Positions 17,093 through 26,330 are shown, counted from the stretch's first letter. The stretch is DNA of 64,000 bases from Chitinophagaceae bacterium (GCA_020847395.1 JADLCD010000147.1:1-64000), one strand, 5' to 3'. The notes: generated from the letters alone by a model not told the origin. Translations and numbers: made by a program.

Positions 17093-20000
17093 TTAGAACT
17101 CTACAGCAAGCTTGAATCCCATAGAGCGGATGCTTGGCAGTGTAGCTCTTAATACACCCTGATTAGCTCCTACTCCTGTAAATGCAGATTCCGGGTCTTC
17201 ATGTCTTCCTGATTTATTCCATTGAAACATATTTCTTCCTACGAATGAAAATGTTATATTATTCAGCTTTAACTGACGTGCCATAGATACAGGAAGGGTA
17301 TAAGCAATTGCTACTTCCCTCATTTTGAAATTTGTTGCATCATATGTTCTTGTTGCAGAAAAATCCCATATTACATCTCCATAACTATTATAAGGAATCT
17401 GGTAAAATGTATTATTAGGATCGGCTCCATTTACAATATAATCCGCATCAGAAGGCGTGCTACCTGCAAAATCAGGATTGATAAATACGCCTTTAGCATA
17501 ACTCGCATCCTGCCAATCAGAACGTTGATCATCATTATTACTATTAATAGCATCATATGCACTTGATCCGGCAGCAGGCCACGGATGTCCGCCTAATTCG
17601 GCCGTTCTACCACCACTCCACCATGGGTTGTCAGTGCCAGAACCAAGCGTAGTATTAACACGTCCGTTTGATTCAAGATACTGCTGGTTTACTGAAACGT
17701 ATTTGCCTCCCATACGAAGACTTCCCACAAGAGTTAATGCAAATTGTTTATACCTGAATGTTGTATTTAATCCCAAAATATATTTTGGATTAAAGTTCCC
17801 CAATTTACCGCGATCACGTTCATCACCTGAAACCTGGAATTCTCCACCTTCATTATCCAGTAATGGTAATCCGGCATATTTTCCTGACTTAACCCTAAGT
17901 ATTGGATTTTGTTCATAAATATTACCGATCTCTTCTCCAACTGCAATTCTGATTCTGGTTTTTCCATCATAGTCTGCAAACACATACCCATTAGGAGCAA
18001 ATTTGTCAGAAAGTTTTACAATGGTTGCCTTATAATGTGTAAAACTGAAATTAAGATCCCAGTTAAAATCTTTAGATTTTACAGGTGTTAATCCCAGTCC
18101 CCATTCGTATCCTTTATTTTTTACATCTCCAATATTTGTGAGCATACCAGAATAACCTGTTCCTTCCACAGTTGGAATATTATCAATCTGATCTTTTTGT
18201 GTTTTAATAAAATAGGTAAAATCAAATCTGATTCTGCTATTTAGCATCCAAAGGTCAAGACCAGCTTCTTGTGTAATAGAGTGCATTGCTTTGATATCCG
18301 GATCCACCAATGAAGTACTTATGCTAACTGTTTTGGCAGAACCCCAGTTACTTGGATCATATGAATAGGTGTCTATTGAGCGTCTGCGAGTTAATCCATT
18401 ACCTACATCAGCCCATGCTAACCTGGCTTTAAGTAAATTAACAGATTCTGGCAATTTAAATGTTTCAGAAACCACCCAGCTCAATGAAGCGGAAGGATAG
18501 AAATAATGTATTTTCTCTTCAGGCAATATTCCTTTCCAGTCGTTACGCCCGGTTACATCAAGAAATATTTTATTGTCATATCCTAATGTAGCCATTCCAT
18601 ATGCACTATAGGTTTGACCTACCCCCCAACCGGAAGAACTAACTACTAACTGGCCAGGCATTGCATTTCCTAATGTAAACAGGCGAGGCGTTGCTAATTT
18701 ATTAGCAGCATTCTCAAGGCTTCCATTATTGCCGTATCCATAATTTCCCCCCACAGAAGCATTAACGGATAATTTTCCGAATTCTTTATTGTAGGTAAGA
18801 ATCAAATCTGAATTTGCGCTAAGTGATCTATTGTAGCCAGAAACAAAAGCACCGTCTCCCTGGGTAAATTTGCTTCCCATAGCTGTTTTACCCCATGACA
18901 CCCTTAATTCATAATTCTCATTTACACTTTCCATACCTGTACGTGCCAATAACGACAATGCCTTAGTTAACTGCCAATCAAACTGAATTTTTCCAAAGTA
19001 GTTATCCCGGCCAAAACGATGAATTCTCTCATAAGTAGTCCACCATGGATTATCTGTATCAACATCAACTCCATTGGTTTTCATAATTGCACCATTTTGT
19101 TGAATTCCTTCAAACCCGGATAACCAATAATTTTTCATTTCACTAAGCGGCTGAAGATTAGCCGGGAAATTAAAGAGAAGATTATTGATTACACTACTTG
19201 ATCCTGCACTATTTGCTTTGTTTGGAGAGTAAGTACGAATATAGCTGGTACTCACTGAAACACGCATCTTTTGACTTAAGCGGTATTCCGTATTTAACGT
19301 GATCGATTTTTGATTTGTTTTTGTATTCGGCATTACCCCTTTGTTATCCATATTTGAGAGAGATAAACGAAAAGAGCCTTTATCATAATTACCGGTTACA
19401 TTAATATTATTGGTAGTTGTATTACCTGTTTGCAGATATTCTTTCAATCTATTCTCCTTAGCGCTTACCATAGCCTTTGTTTTCCACGCCTGCTCCTTAA
19501 CATCCCAATAATTAGAAGTATAGCTACCATCTAATGCGGGGCCCCAGGTATCTGTATTATCATACTGCCATTCAAAAGCTCTCTCACCCTGACCAAACTG
19601 CTGCTGTTCTTCAATAAATTGATAGGCTCGATCCCAGAGCGATGAAACGGAATAAGAAACGCCTAATCCCTTTTTACCACTTTTACCTGATTTAGTGGTA
19701 ATCATCACAACCCCGTTTCCACCATCTGCACCATACAATGCTCCAGCACTTCCACCTTTTAATATAGTAATATTGTCAATATCCTCTGGATTTAGCTGAG
19801 AAATAATATTACCAAAATCAACTCCATCTTTGTTGGTAAATGTTTGTGCGCCTACAGGTATTCCATCAATTACAAACAGCGGTTGACCTTTTAGAGACAC
19901 ATTAGCATCAGACTTTGTGGGAATAGCAGTTGTACCACGAATATTAACCAAAACAGATGATGTAGGATCGCTACTGAGATTAGTTAAGTTTACGCCACTG

Positions 20001-20806
20001 ACTTTACCATCAAGCGATTTCATTAAACTTGGGTTTGCAGCCTTTACTAAATCGTCAGACTTAACCTGAGCTACTGAATACGCTAATGATTTTTTAGGCT
20101 TTGCAATTCCCAGCGCTGTTATCACCACACCTTCAAGCTCCTGTGCTGTAGATTGCAGTGTAACATTTATTACACTCCTGCCATTTAATGCTACTTCATT
20201 TGTTTTATAACTTACAGATGTAAACACCAATACAGCATTACCATTGGCAACATTCAATGAAAAATTACCATCATTGTCTGTTGTTGTTGCATTATTCTTT
20301 CCTTTTTCAGTTACAGTTACTCCGGCAACCGGTCCATTAGCATCAGTTACTCTACCGCTTACCTGGAAATCGGCAACGGCAGTATTACCAGGAAGAGCGG
20401 GTACGGTTTCACTCTTTTCGCCTGGTTCTACGGACTCCTTTAATTTAATAATATATACCTCCTTTACCTTTTCAAATTGGAGGCCTGCCGGAATTAATAC
20501 CGCATTAAGCACAGCATCCGGGTTTGCTTGTTTTTTTGCATCTAACTCACCATACCAAACCTTAACTGATTTGAGTGTGTTAGACTGATAACTGTAATAT
20601 ATGTTATCATACGTTTTTTTAAACTCCTGCATAAACTCCTGCAGGGAGGTACTTTTAGCATTGCCAAGCGTACCGGTTTTGTCAGGCATAACCGAGCTCA
20701 AAGACTCGCTATCCTGTGCTTTGATTACTGTAGCGTTTGCAAGCAGCACCAGTGCTGACAGTAATGCTAATAAGCAGTGTGTTGAAAAAGATGGTCTTCT
20801 TTTCAT
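17093..20806 (-). CDS. SusC/RagA TonB-linked outer-membrane receptor with STN domain
   Basis: The 1237-residue product has a signal peptide (to about 31), an STN domain (about 48-122), a carboxypeptidase-like regulatory domain (about 148-222, FQVSGRVTDANGPVAGV) and a TonB-interaction stretch GVVITALGIAKPKKSLAYSV near 228. The plug (about 240-365) carries LFVIDGIPVGAQ and the SusC signature GSAGALYGADGGNGVVMITTK. A large barrel completes it. It should import the glycan held by the SusD partner. The STN domain implies signalling to the FecR anti-sigma factor encoded 17 bp upstream. Order FecR-SusC-SusD on one strand is the standard layout for sigma/anti-sigma controlled SusCD systems. Confidence 0.93.
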   Translation of the reverse strand: MKRRPSFSTHCLLALLSALVLLANATVIKAQDSESLSSVMPDKTGTLGNAKSTSLQEFMQEFKKTYDNIYYSYQSNTLKSVKVWYGELDAKKQANPDAVLNAVLIPAGLQFEKVKEVYIIKLKESVEPGEKSETVPALPGNTAVADFQVSGRVTDANGPVAGVTVTEKGKNNATTTDNDGNFSLNVANGNAVLVFTSVSYKTNEVALNGRSVINVTLQSTAQELEGVVITALGIAKPKKSLAYSVAQVKSDDLVKAANPSLMKSLDGKVSGVNLTNLSSDPTSSVLVNIRGTTAIPTKSDANVSLKGQPLFVIDGIPVGAQTFTNKDGVDFGNIISQLNPEDIDNITILKGGSAGALYGADGGNGVVMITTKSGKSGKKGLGVSYSVSSLWDRAYQFIEEQQQFGQGERAFEWQYDNTDTWGPALDGSYTSNYWDVKEQAWKTKAMVSAKENRLKEYLQTGNTTTNNINVTGNYDKGSFRLSLSNMDNKGVMPNTKTNQKSITLNTEYRLSQKMRVSVSTSYIRTYSPNKANSAGSSSVINNLLFNFPANLQPLSEMKNYWLSGFEGIQQNGAIMKTNGVDVDTDNPWWTTYERIHRFGRDNYFGKIQFDWQLTKALSLLARTGMESVNENYELRVSWGKTAMGSKFTQGDGAFVSGYNRSLSANSDLILTYNKEFGKLSVNASVGGNYGYGNNGSLENAANKLATPRLFTLGNAMPGQLVVSSSGWGVGQTYSAYGMATLGYDNKIFLDVTGRNDWKGILPEEKIHYFYPSASLSWVVSETFKLPESVNLLKARLAWADVGNGLTRRRSIDTYSYDPSNWGSAKTVSISTSLVDPDIKAMHSITQEAGLDLWMLNSRIRFDFTYFIKTQKDQIDNIPTVEGTGYSGMLTNIGDVKNKGYEWGLGLTPVKSKDFNWDLNFSFTHYKATIVKLSDKFAPNGYVFADYDGKTRIRIAVGEEIGNIYEQNPILRVKSGKYAGLPLLDNEGGEFQVSGDERDRGKLGNFNPKYILGLNTTFRYKQFALTLVGSLRMGGKYVSVNQQYLESNGRVNTTLGSGTDNPWWSGGRTAELGGHPWPAAGSSAYDAINSNNDDQRSDWQDASYAKGVFINPDFAGSTPSDADYIVNGADPNNTFYQIPYNSYGDVIWDFSATRTYDATNFKMREVAIAYTLPVSMARQLKLNNITFSFVGRNMFQWNKSGRHEDPESAFTGVGANQGVLRATLPSIRSMGFKLAVEF

Positions 20807-20823
20807 ACCTGTTTTGATTGGGT

Positions 20824-21873
20824 TTAATTAATGATTAATTGCTGGTTTTTCGTTTGTATGCGTATATTTAAAGTTTTTTCAAGAATGCTAACCAGTGTTG
20901 AAAAATCGTTTACCGAAACAACAGCAGTAATAGTAAGTTGTTTTAGCTCCTCCTTCCCAAAAACCACATCCATTCCGTAATACTCCTTAATAAAATCTGC
21001 AACGGTTTTTAATGTTGTTTCTTCAAAATGCCATTCTTTGTTTTGCCATGCAGCAGTATACAGCTCAATATTTGCATTATTGGTTAAAAGCGTATTGTTT
21101 AATGTGTCAAGCTTAACCATTTGCCCTCCTACTATATTTGCTGTTTTTGTCTTATCTCCTTTTAAAGTAACATTTACCTTACCGCTGGCAAGCACTATAT
21201 CTGTTTGTTTTGAACGGGCATTAACATTAAACTCCGTGCCTGTTACATGTATATCAAGTTCGTTGGCGTGAACAATAAAAGGCGTATTGGTAACTTTTCT
21301 TTTTACATTAAAAAAAGCGTTGCCTTCCAATATAACTTCTCTTACTGCAACAGTTGAAAAATTGCTGCTGAAACGAATGGAAGATGCCCCGTTTAATATT
21401 ACAACAGAACTATCAGGTAAAATAACTTCTTTAATTTGTTTTGGTGCAGTACTTACCACACTTATTACAGGCAATTGCTTTTTACCCTGGTTAGGCAGAA
21501 ATACTATTACCAGTATTATTATAAAAAGGCTTGCCGCAGCTAACGATGCCCATCCCCAATTATTAACTATCTCTTTTTTAGCCGGCACTTCTACCAGATC
21601 TGAAAACCCCAACTCTCTATAGATGATAGATTTAAGAAAAACTTTTTCCCGTGAAGTTAAATAAGGTATATGTGCACTTTTATTACCAAGCTCCTGTACC
21701 AGCTTACCGGCATTAATTATTTTTTTTTCTTCTTCCGGGAAATCTGTAATAAATGAAGTGAAGAAAACATTTGTTTCCTCATTGGGCAAAAGTACCCACT
21801 GCTGAAAATATTCATCAGCAGCCAGCTCAACATCAGTAAGTCTTTTATAATAGTCTGTATTTATCATGCCCAT
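20824..21873 (-). CDS. FecR-family anti-sigma factor
   Basis: The 349-residue protein has a cytoplasmic N-terminal region, one membrane segment near 105-128 (SLFIIILVIVFLP), a FecR domain near 145-235 (VILPDSSVVILNGAS, GTEFNVNA) and a C-terminal DUF4974 domain near 265-349 (WHFEETTLKTVADF, LEKTLNIRI) that should touch the STN domain of the SusC protein. Such proteins hold an ECF sigma factor inactive until the receptor binds its ligand. No ECF sigma gene is adjacent: the next gene upstream is guaB. Starts at 21873 (ATG), 21867 (ATG) and 21879 (GTG) are possible; ATG at 21873 is used. Confidence 0.85.
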   Translation of the reverse strand: MGMINTDYYKRLTDVELAADEYFQQWVLLPNEETNVFFTSFITDFPEEEKKIINAGKLVQELGNKSAHIPYLTSREKVFLKSIIYRELGFSDLVEVPAKKEIVNNWGWASLAAASLFIIILVIVFLPNQGKKQLPVISVVSTAPKQIKEVILPDSSVVILNGASSIRFSSNFSTVAVREVILEGNAFFNVKRKVTNTPFIVHANELDIHVTGTEFNVNARSKQTDIVLASGKVNVTLKGDKTKTANIVGGQMVKLDTLNNTLLTNNANIELYTAAWQNKEWHFEETTLKTVADFIKEYYGMDVVFGKEELKQLTITAVVSVNDFSTLVSILEKTLNIRIQTKNQQLIIN

Positions 21874-21892
21874 CACCACTAAAGAGATGGGC
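21868..21892 (-). promoter_or_regulatory. Hairpin covering the fecR start codons
   Basis: Arms gcccatc (21868-21874) and gatgggc (21886-21892) are exact complements with an 11-nt loop. On the minus-strand mRNA the hairpin precedes and includes the first ATG, so it could shield the ribosome site. It could equally be a weak terminator for plus-strand transcripts, since four T follow on that strand. Confidence 0.35.
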
Positions 21893-21958
21893 TTTTAAAC
21901 ACGCATACTCATAGCGGGTAAGAAATTTTTGTAAAGAGAGGGGGGAGTTTGGGGGTTG

Positions 21959-22020
21959 AGGGTTTATAGCTTGAAGTTTAGGGTTAAATCCTAAACTGTA
22001 AACCATAAACTATAAACCCT
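21959..22020. repeat. Nested palindrome at the guaB 3' end
   Basis: An outer pair of 11-bp arms (agggtttatag at 21959-21969; complement at 22010-22020) encloses a second 7-bp pair (gtttagg at 21976-21982; complement at 21990-21996). It starts seven bases past the guaB stop and may end guaB transcripts, but it lacks a T-run. Confidence 0.55.
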
Positions 22021-22026
22021 CCACCC

Positions 22027-23520
22027 TCAACGCGTATAATTAGGCGCTTCTTTTGTAATTTCTATATCATGCGCATGGCTTTCTCTAATACCGGCATTGG
22101 TAATTTTTATAAACTGCGCTTTTTGTAACGCTGCAATATCAGCAGCTCCGCAATAGCCCATTCCGGAACGAAGACCTCCTGTATATTGATATATGATTTC
22201 GCTCAGGCTGCCTTTGAAAGCAACGCGTCCTTCAATGCCTTCTGGCACATATTTTTTAATATCTTCTTCCACATCCTGAAAATAACGATCACCACTACCC
22301 TGGCTCATAGCGCCAAGCGATCCCATACCCCGGTATTGTTTGAATTTCCTTCCTTCGTATATAATAGTTTCACCAGGGCTTTCTTCCGTGCCTGCAAACA
22401 CACCACCCATCATAACCGCATTGGCACCTGCTGCTAACGCCTTTACCATATCGCCGGTATAACGGATACCACCATCTGCAATAAGCGGTATATTCATTTT
22501 ACGCAATACTGATGCAGCTTCCATAATGGCTGTAATCTGCGGCACGCCTGCACCGGCAACAATTCTTGTAGTACAAATTGAACCGGGACCAATACCAACT
22601 TTTACGGCATCTGCGCCTGCTTCTGCCAATGCTTTAGCGCCGGCGGCAGTGCCTATATTACCAGCTATAACATCAAGCTTTTTAAAATTCTTTTTTAATT
22701 TTTTTAGTGATTCTATAACGCCGCGTGTGTGTCCGTGTGCACTATCTAAACAAACCACATCTACACCTATTTGTTGTAAGGCAGCGGCACGGTCAAGTAA
22801 ATCAGCAGTTATGCCAAGCGCTGCACCTGCAATCAATCTTCCAAAACCATCTTTAACGGCATTGGGGTAACTTTGTAACTGAAGTATATCACGATAAGTT
22901 ATTAACCCAACCAAAAAACCACGTTTATCAACAACAGGCAGTTTTTCAATTTTATATTGGCTTAAAATGGTTTTTGCTTTTTTGAGGTCAGTGCCTTCAG
23001 GTGCAGTAATCAGGTTCTCCTTTGTCATTACTTCACTTACTTTTTTTGAAACAGACGTTTCAAACCTAAGGTCACGATTGGTTAAAATACCTACCAGTTT
23101 CTTTTTATCATTTACAATCGGAATACCACCAATCCTGTTTTCTCTCATCAGCTTTAATGCATCGCCTATAGTTGCGTTTTCATGCAATGTTACAGGATCC
23201 AATATCAAACCACTTTCACTACGCTTCACTTTTCTCACCTGGTCTGCCTGCTTTTCTATCGTCATATTTTTGTGAAGCATACCAACGCCTCCTTCTCTTG
23301 CAAGCGCAATAGCAAGGTTGGCTTCGGTAACCGTATCCATTGCTGCAGAAAGCATTGGAATATTCAGTGTTATGTTTTTTGTAAGTTTTGTGGCTATAGA
23401 AACTTCGCGCGGCAATACCTCTGAATATGCCGGAACAAGTAATACATCATCGAAGGTTAAACCTTCACCAAAAAATTTTGCAGGAAATTTGTCTTTGGAA
23501 GAGTTGATTATTGTTGCCAT
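22027..23520 (-). CDS. guaB: IMP dehydrogenase
   Basis: IMP dehydrogenase oxidises IMP to XMP with NAD+, the first committed step of GMP synthesis, in the cytosol. The 497-residue product has the full family layout: N-terminal [18 protein letters not shown] (21-38), paired CBS domains (about 105-215), the catalytic-loop motif GPGSICTTR with Cys316, and the flap region [14 protein letters not shown] use the ATG at 23520; a TTG six bases upstream is less likely. A close promoter match ends only three bases before this ATG, so the mRNA may be leaderless. Confidence 0.97.
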   Translation of the reverse strand: MATIINSSKDKFPAKFFGEGLTFDDVLLVPAYSEVLPREVSIATKLTKNITLNIPMLSAAMDTVTEANLAIALAREGGVGMLHKNMTIEKQADQVRKVKRSESGLILDPVTLHENATIGDALKLMRENRIGGIPIVNDKKKLVGILTNRDLRFETSVSKKVSEVMTKENLITAPEGTDLKKAKTILSQYKIEKLPVVDKRGFLVGLITYRDILQLQSYPNAVKDGFGRLIAGAALGITADLLDRAAALQQIGVDVVCLDSAHGHTRGVIESLKKLKKNFKKLDVIAGNIGTAAGAKALAEAGADAVKVGIGPGSICTTRIVAGAGVPQITAIMEAASVLRKMNIPLIADGGIRYTGDMVKALAAGANAVMMGGVFAGTEESPGETIIYEGRKFKQYRGMGSLGAMSQGSGDRYFQDVEEDIKKYVPEGIEGRVAFKGSLSEIIYQYTGGLRSGMGYCGAADIAALQKAQFIKITNAGIRESHAHDIEITKEAPNYTR

Positions 23521-23523
23521 GTG

Positions 23524-23556
23524 CAAAGATAGCGTAGCGGATAAATAGCTTCCAAA
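23524..23556 (-). promoter_or_regulatory. guaB promoter, placed for a leaderless mRNA
   Basis: On the minus strand TTTG (plus 23553-23556), a 21-bp spacer and TATCTTTG (plus 23524-23531) match the Bacteroidota consensus exactly. The -7 box ends three bases before the guaB ATG, so transcription would begin at or inside the start codon. Confidence 0.65.
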
Positions 23557-23562
23557 TTTTAC

Positions 23563-24663
23563 TCAATTAAGTTTGTATAATTTGCCGGGAAGGCTGATAA
23601 TCAATCCCTGTAATTCAAGATTTAATATAGCCGCAGCAATAATACTGCTGCTGAAATCGCAGTTAAGGTTAATTTCATCTATATGAACCGCATCTTTTTT
23701 GCTTAATAATTCTACAATAGCTGTTTGCTCAGGTGTTAATTCGGTAAATAATACTGCCTGTCTTATTTTTTTGGGTGATACCCGGGTATCCCAGTTCATA
23801 AAATCTATAATATCTTTTCCGCAAGTAATTAAAGCAGCTTTATTACTTCTTACCAGGTAATTACAACCGGCACTTTTAACATCTGTTGCTTTACCCGGCA
23901 CCGCAAAAACATCTTTATTATAATTACCTGCTAATTCTGCAGTTATCATACTCCCGCCCTGTAAACTTGTTTCAATCACAATTGTCGCGTCTGCTATTGC
24001 GGCCACAATCCTGTTTCGTTTAGGAAAGTTTTGTTTGTCTGGTTTGGTACCCGACATAAAATCACTGAGTATACCGCCATCCTTTATCATGTCTTTTGCC
24101 AGGGAGCTATGCGCAGAAGGGTAGATTCGGTCTAACCCGTGCGCCAATATGCCCACTGTTGGCAAATCATTTTTTAAAGCGATTTTATGCGCAATAGCGT
24201 CAATACCATAAGCCAGTCCGCTTACCACTAACACTTTATGTTCAGCAAGTTCTTCAATTATGCGGGTAGTCATTTCCCTGCCATACTCGGTATGTGTACG
24301 GCTTCCTATTACTGATATGATTTTAGCTGTATTTAAATCAGCCGTTCCTTTATAATATAATACCGAAGGTGAATCATAACAATTAAGCAACCGCTTTGGG
24401 TAATTGGGGTTGCCAGGAGTGAGTATTTGTATTTTATACTTTTCAGTAAATGCTATTTCTTCTTCGGCCCGTGAAAAATCTTTGAAGGCTTTGATATGCT
24501 GTGCTCTTATGCTACCTATTCCCGGAATTTTTTCGAGGTTAGTTTTTTTAGTTAGAAATATATCTTTTGCGGATTCAAAATGCTGGAGCAGTTCCCGCAT
24601 TTGTACATCTCCAATCTGGGGAACAAGGGTTAGCGCAATATGATGCAAAATATCGTTGTTCAT
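23563..24663 (-). CDS. dprA: DNA-processing protein DprA
   Basis: DprA binds incoming single-stranded DNA and loads RecA during natural transformation. The 366-residue product has an N-terminal helix-hairpin-helix/SAM-like part (IPGIGSIRAQHI near 42-53) and the Rossmann-like DprA core with VIGSRTHTEYG near 117, VVSGLAYGIDAIAH near 143, FPKRNRIVAAIAD near 205 and SLQGGSMITAELA near 224. A C-terminal winged-helix segment (about 300-366) ends in LELQGLIISLPGKLYKLN. The ATG at 24663 is used; an upstream TTG would add only six residues. Confidence 0.95.
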   Translation of the reverse strand: MNNDILHHIALTLVPQIGDVQMRELLQHFESAKDIFLTKKTNLEKIPGIGSIRAQHIKAFKDFSRAEEEIAFTEKYKIQILTPGNPNYPKRLLNCYDSPSVLYYKGTADLNTAKIISVIGSRTHTEYGREMTTRIIEELAEHKVLVVSGLAYGIDAIAHKIALKNDLPTVGILAHGLDRIYPSAHSSLAKDMIKDGGILSDFMSGTKPDKQNFPKRNRIVAAIADATIVIETSLQGGSMITAELAGNYNKDVFAVPGKATDVKSAGCNYLVRSNKAALITCGKDIIDFMNWDTRVSPKKIRQAVLFTELTPEQTAIVELLSKKDAVHIDEINLNCDFSSSIIAAAILNLELQGLIISLPGKLYKLN

Positions 24664-24689
24664 ACAACCGGGTGTTTTCAAAAAAAGAT

Positions 24690-24772
24690 AAATGAAAAAC
24701 CCCTCCGTATGAAACGAAGGGGGCTTCTAATCTTTTAACCGTTAACCATTAAACCTTATCCTATGAAAAACC
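24690..24772 (-). ncRNA. Small-RNA-like unit 1
   Basis: Read on the minus strand, this unit opens with GGTTTTTCATAGGATA (plus 24757-24772), then an A+T-rich stretch, then a G+C hairpin (plus 24700-24708 with 24714-24722, one G-T pair) followed by GTTTTT. It is the most divergent of three tandem units. It may be a small RNA gene or only the terminator of the row. Confidence 0.35.
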
Positions 24773-24872
24773 GAAATTAAACTGCTTTTTTGAATTTTGA
24801 ACGGTATAGTTAAAATTTTTTGAACATATAAGCTAAAAAGTTTGATTAAGGCAACATCAATGGGGTAATATC

Positions 24873-24934
24873 AAAAAAAAGAGGCTGGATGAAAATCCTG
24901 CCCCGTTTCTAAATCCAATATCCTATGAAAAACC
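24873..24934 (-). ncRNA. Small-RNA-like unit 2
   Basis: Minus strand: the shared opening at plus 24919-24934, an A+T spacer, a hairpin (arms plus 24883-24889 and 24896-24902, one internal mismatch) and a run of eight T (plus 24873-24880). The plus-strand segment 24881-24934 matches unit 3 (25063-25116) almost base for base. A GTTTGCAA box lies upstream on the minus strand at plus 24965-24972, at the same distance as in unit 3. Confidence 0.45.
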
Positions 24935-25050
24935 AAATGATAGACCACAATTCAGCGCAAAACGTTGCAAACAATTTAAAAAATTAGGGCAGGTTTGCAT
25001 ATAAATAAAAAAATATATAAATAATTTAAATATTTTTTTATGAGGGGTTA

Positions 25051-25116
25051 TTTAAAATAAAAGAGGGCTGGATAGAAATCCTGCCCCGTTTTAAATCCAA
25101 TATCCTATGAAAAACC
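25051..25116 (-). ncRNA. Small-RNA-like unit 3
   Basis: Minus strand: the shared opening at plus 25101-25116, a spacer, a hairpin (arms plus 25065-25072 and 25079-25086, one internal mismatch) and a broken T-run (TTTTATTTT). It begins 49 bp past the stop of the thioredoxin-like gene, so it may also serve as that gene's terminator. The GTTTGCAA box upstream is at plus 25147-25154, starting 31 bp from the unit, as in unit 2. Confidence 0.45.
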
Positions 25117-25165
25117 GGGTCTATAACGGCGGCATGACTCTTTATATTGCAAACGTTTTCAAGTT

Positions 25166-25738
25166 TTATTTCCAGGTAGCCGAAAACGCATTGCGGTAAT
25201 CTTCAAATGGTGTTTTGCCAAAATGCCCATCGCCAAAATAGCGAAGAATTAATTCCATATCCGGCACTTTTAAATATCCTGGTATAGCTTGGGGAACCGT
25301 ATTATCATCAGTTAATATAATGGTAGTGGGGAAAGAAAGCTGCCCATTAGTAAGGAAAACAGCAAATGAATTTATTTTATATTGGGCATTGTAGCTGTAT
25401 GATTTATTTTTCCAGCTTAAGGCATTTCTTGTTTCCGCATCTATTTTTACAGGATAAAAATTCTCCTTTATATACTTAATTACTCCGGGGTTTGAATAGG
25501 TTTTCTTATCCATTACCTTACACCAGCCACACCAATCGGTATACAAATCTATAAGCACAGGCTTATTTTTCTCTTTAATTTTTACTTCTGCTTCCTCAAG
25601 TGTTAGCCAGGTTAATTCTTCTTTATACAAATTAATATGCGGCCGGGCATTCACCGCTTCAAACTTAACTGAAGTATCACCATGTAATTGAAGCATCATG
25701 TATATCACCAATAAAATGCCTGATATTTGCATCTTCAT
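25166..25738 (-). CDS. Exported thioredoxin-fold protein (DUF255-like)
   Basis: The 190-residue product has a signal peptide (about 1-20) and a thioredoxin fold with the redox motif DWCGWCKVMDK near residues 68-78, the cis-Pro segment FPTTIILTDD near 134-143 and a C-terminal helix. It resembles the thioredoxin_7/DUF255 group, which reduces or checks disulfides in the periplasm. It is divergent from ubiX with only 25 bp between the two start codons, so their promoters must overlap each other or the coding regions. No partner cytochrome-biogenesis gene is near. Confidence 0.75.
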   Translation of the reverse strand: MKMQISGILLVIYMMLQLHGDTSVKFEAVNARPHINLYKEELTWLTLEEAEVKIKEKNKPVLIDLYTDWCGWCKVMDKKTYSNPGVIKYIKENFYPVKIDAETRNALSWKNKSYSYNAQYKINSFAVFLTNGQLSFPTTIILTDDNTVPQAIPGYLKVPDMELILRYFGDGHFGKTPFEDYRNAFSATWK

Positions 25739-25748
25739 TATATTTTTA

Positions 25749-25756
25749 CAAAATTA
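25749..25756 (-). promoter_or_regulatory. Possible -7 box of thioredoxin-like gene
   Basis: The minus-strand octamer TAATTTTG matches TAnnTTTG and ends 10 bp before the ATG at 25738. No good -33 box is seen at the right distance, so the call is weak. Confidence 0.3.
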
Positions 25757-25763
25757 AAATCAT

Positions 25764-26324
25764 TTGAACAGAAAAATAGTTATTGCAATAACCGGTGCAA
25801 GCGGTTCTATATATGCCAGGCAATTGCTTGATAAATTGGCTTCCCTTAAAGACCAATGGCAATTTCTTGCTATAGTTATTACAGATAATGCCAAAACCGT
25901 ATGGAAAACGGAATTGGAGAATGAAAATTATAATAATTATCCGTTCGATATCTATTCCAAAAATGATTTTAACGCTCCTTTTGCTTCGGGCTCAGGCCAA
26001 TATGATACTATGGTAATTGTACCCTGTTCCATGGGCACACTGGCAAGGATATCCACAGGAGTATCCAACGATTTAATTACCCGCGCTGCTGATGTAATTT
26101 TAAAAGAAAGAAGAAAACTGGTTTGTGTGGTAAGGGATACACCATATAATCTTATTCATATCCGCAATATGGAAACCGTTACGCTTGCGGGTGGAATTAT
26201 TTGTCCTGCCACGCCCTCATTTTACAGCAAACCTCAAACAATTGAAGAGGTAGCCGCCACGGTTACAGACAGAATTCTTGATTTGTGTGGGTTTAAGATA
26301 AAAACGTATAGATGGGGAGAGTAG
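25764..26324 (+). CDS. ubiX: UbiX-family flavin prenyltransferase
   Basis: UbiX attaches a prenyl group to FMN to make the cofactor of UbiD decarboxylases. The 186-residue product shows the flavoprotein motif ITGASGSIYARQLL (residues 9-22), the MVIVPCSMGTLARIS segment near 89-103, and RKLVCVVRDTPYNLIHIRNM near 116-135 with the conserved Arg/Pro residues. The start must be the TTG at 25764: the in-frame TAA at 25755-25757 excludes anything upstream, and the family begins right at this point. No ubiD homologue lies in the window, so the decarboxylase it serves is elsewhere. Confidence 0.9.
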   Translation: MNRKIVIAITGASGSIYARQLLDKLASLKDQWQFLAIVITDNAKTVWKTELENENYNNYPFDIYSKNDFNAPFASGSGQYDTMVIVPCSMGTLARISTGVSNDLITRAADVILKERRKLVCVVRDTPYNLIHIRNMETVTLAGGIICPATPSFYSKPQTIEEVAATVTDRILDLCGFKIKTYRWGE

Positions 26325-26330
26325 CGGTGG

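Noticed and set aside
22526..22870. 114-codon Ala/Pro-rich frame on the plus strand
   Set aside because: Antisense shadow of guaB; no start signal and no family.
24757..25200. Plus-strand short frames beginning ATGAAAAACC as three leader peptides
   Set aside because: Beyond the shared first codons the peptides differ completely in length and sequence, while the hairpins and T-runs point to minus-strand transcripts.
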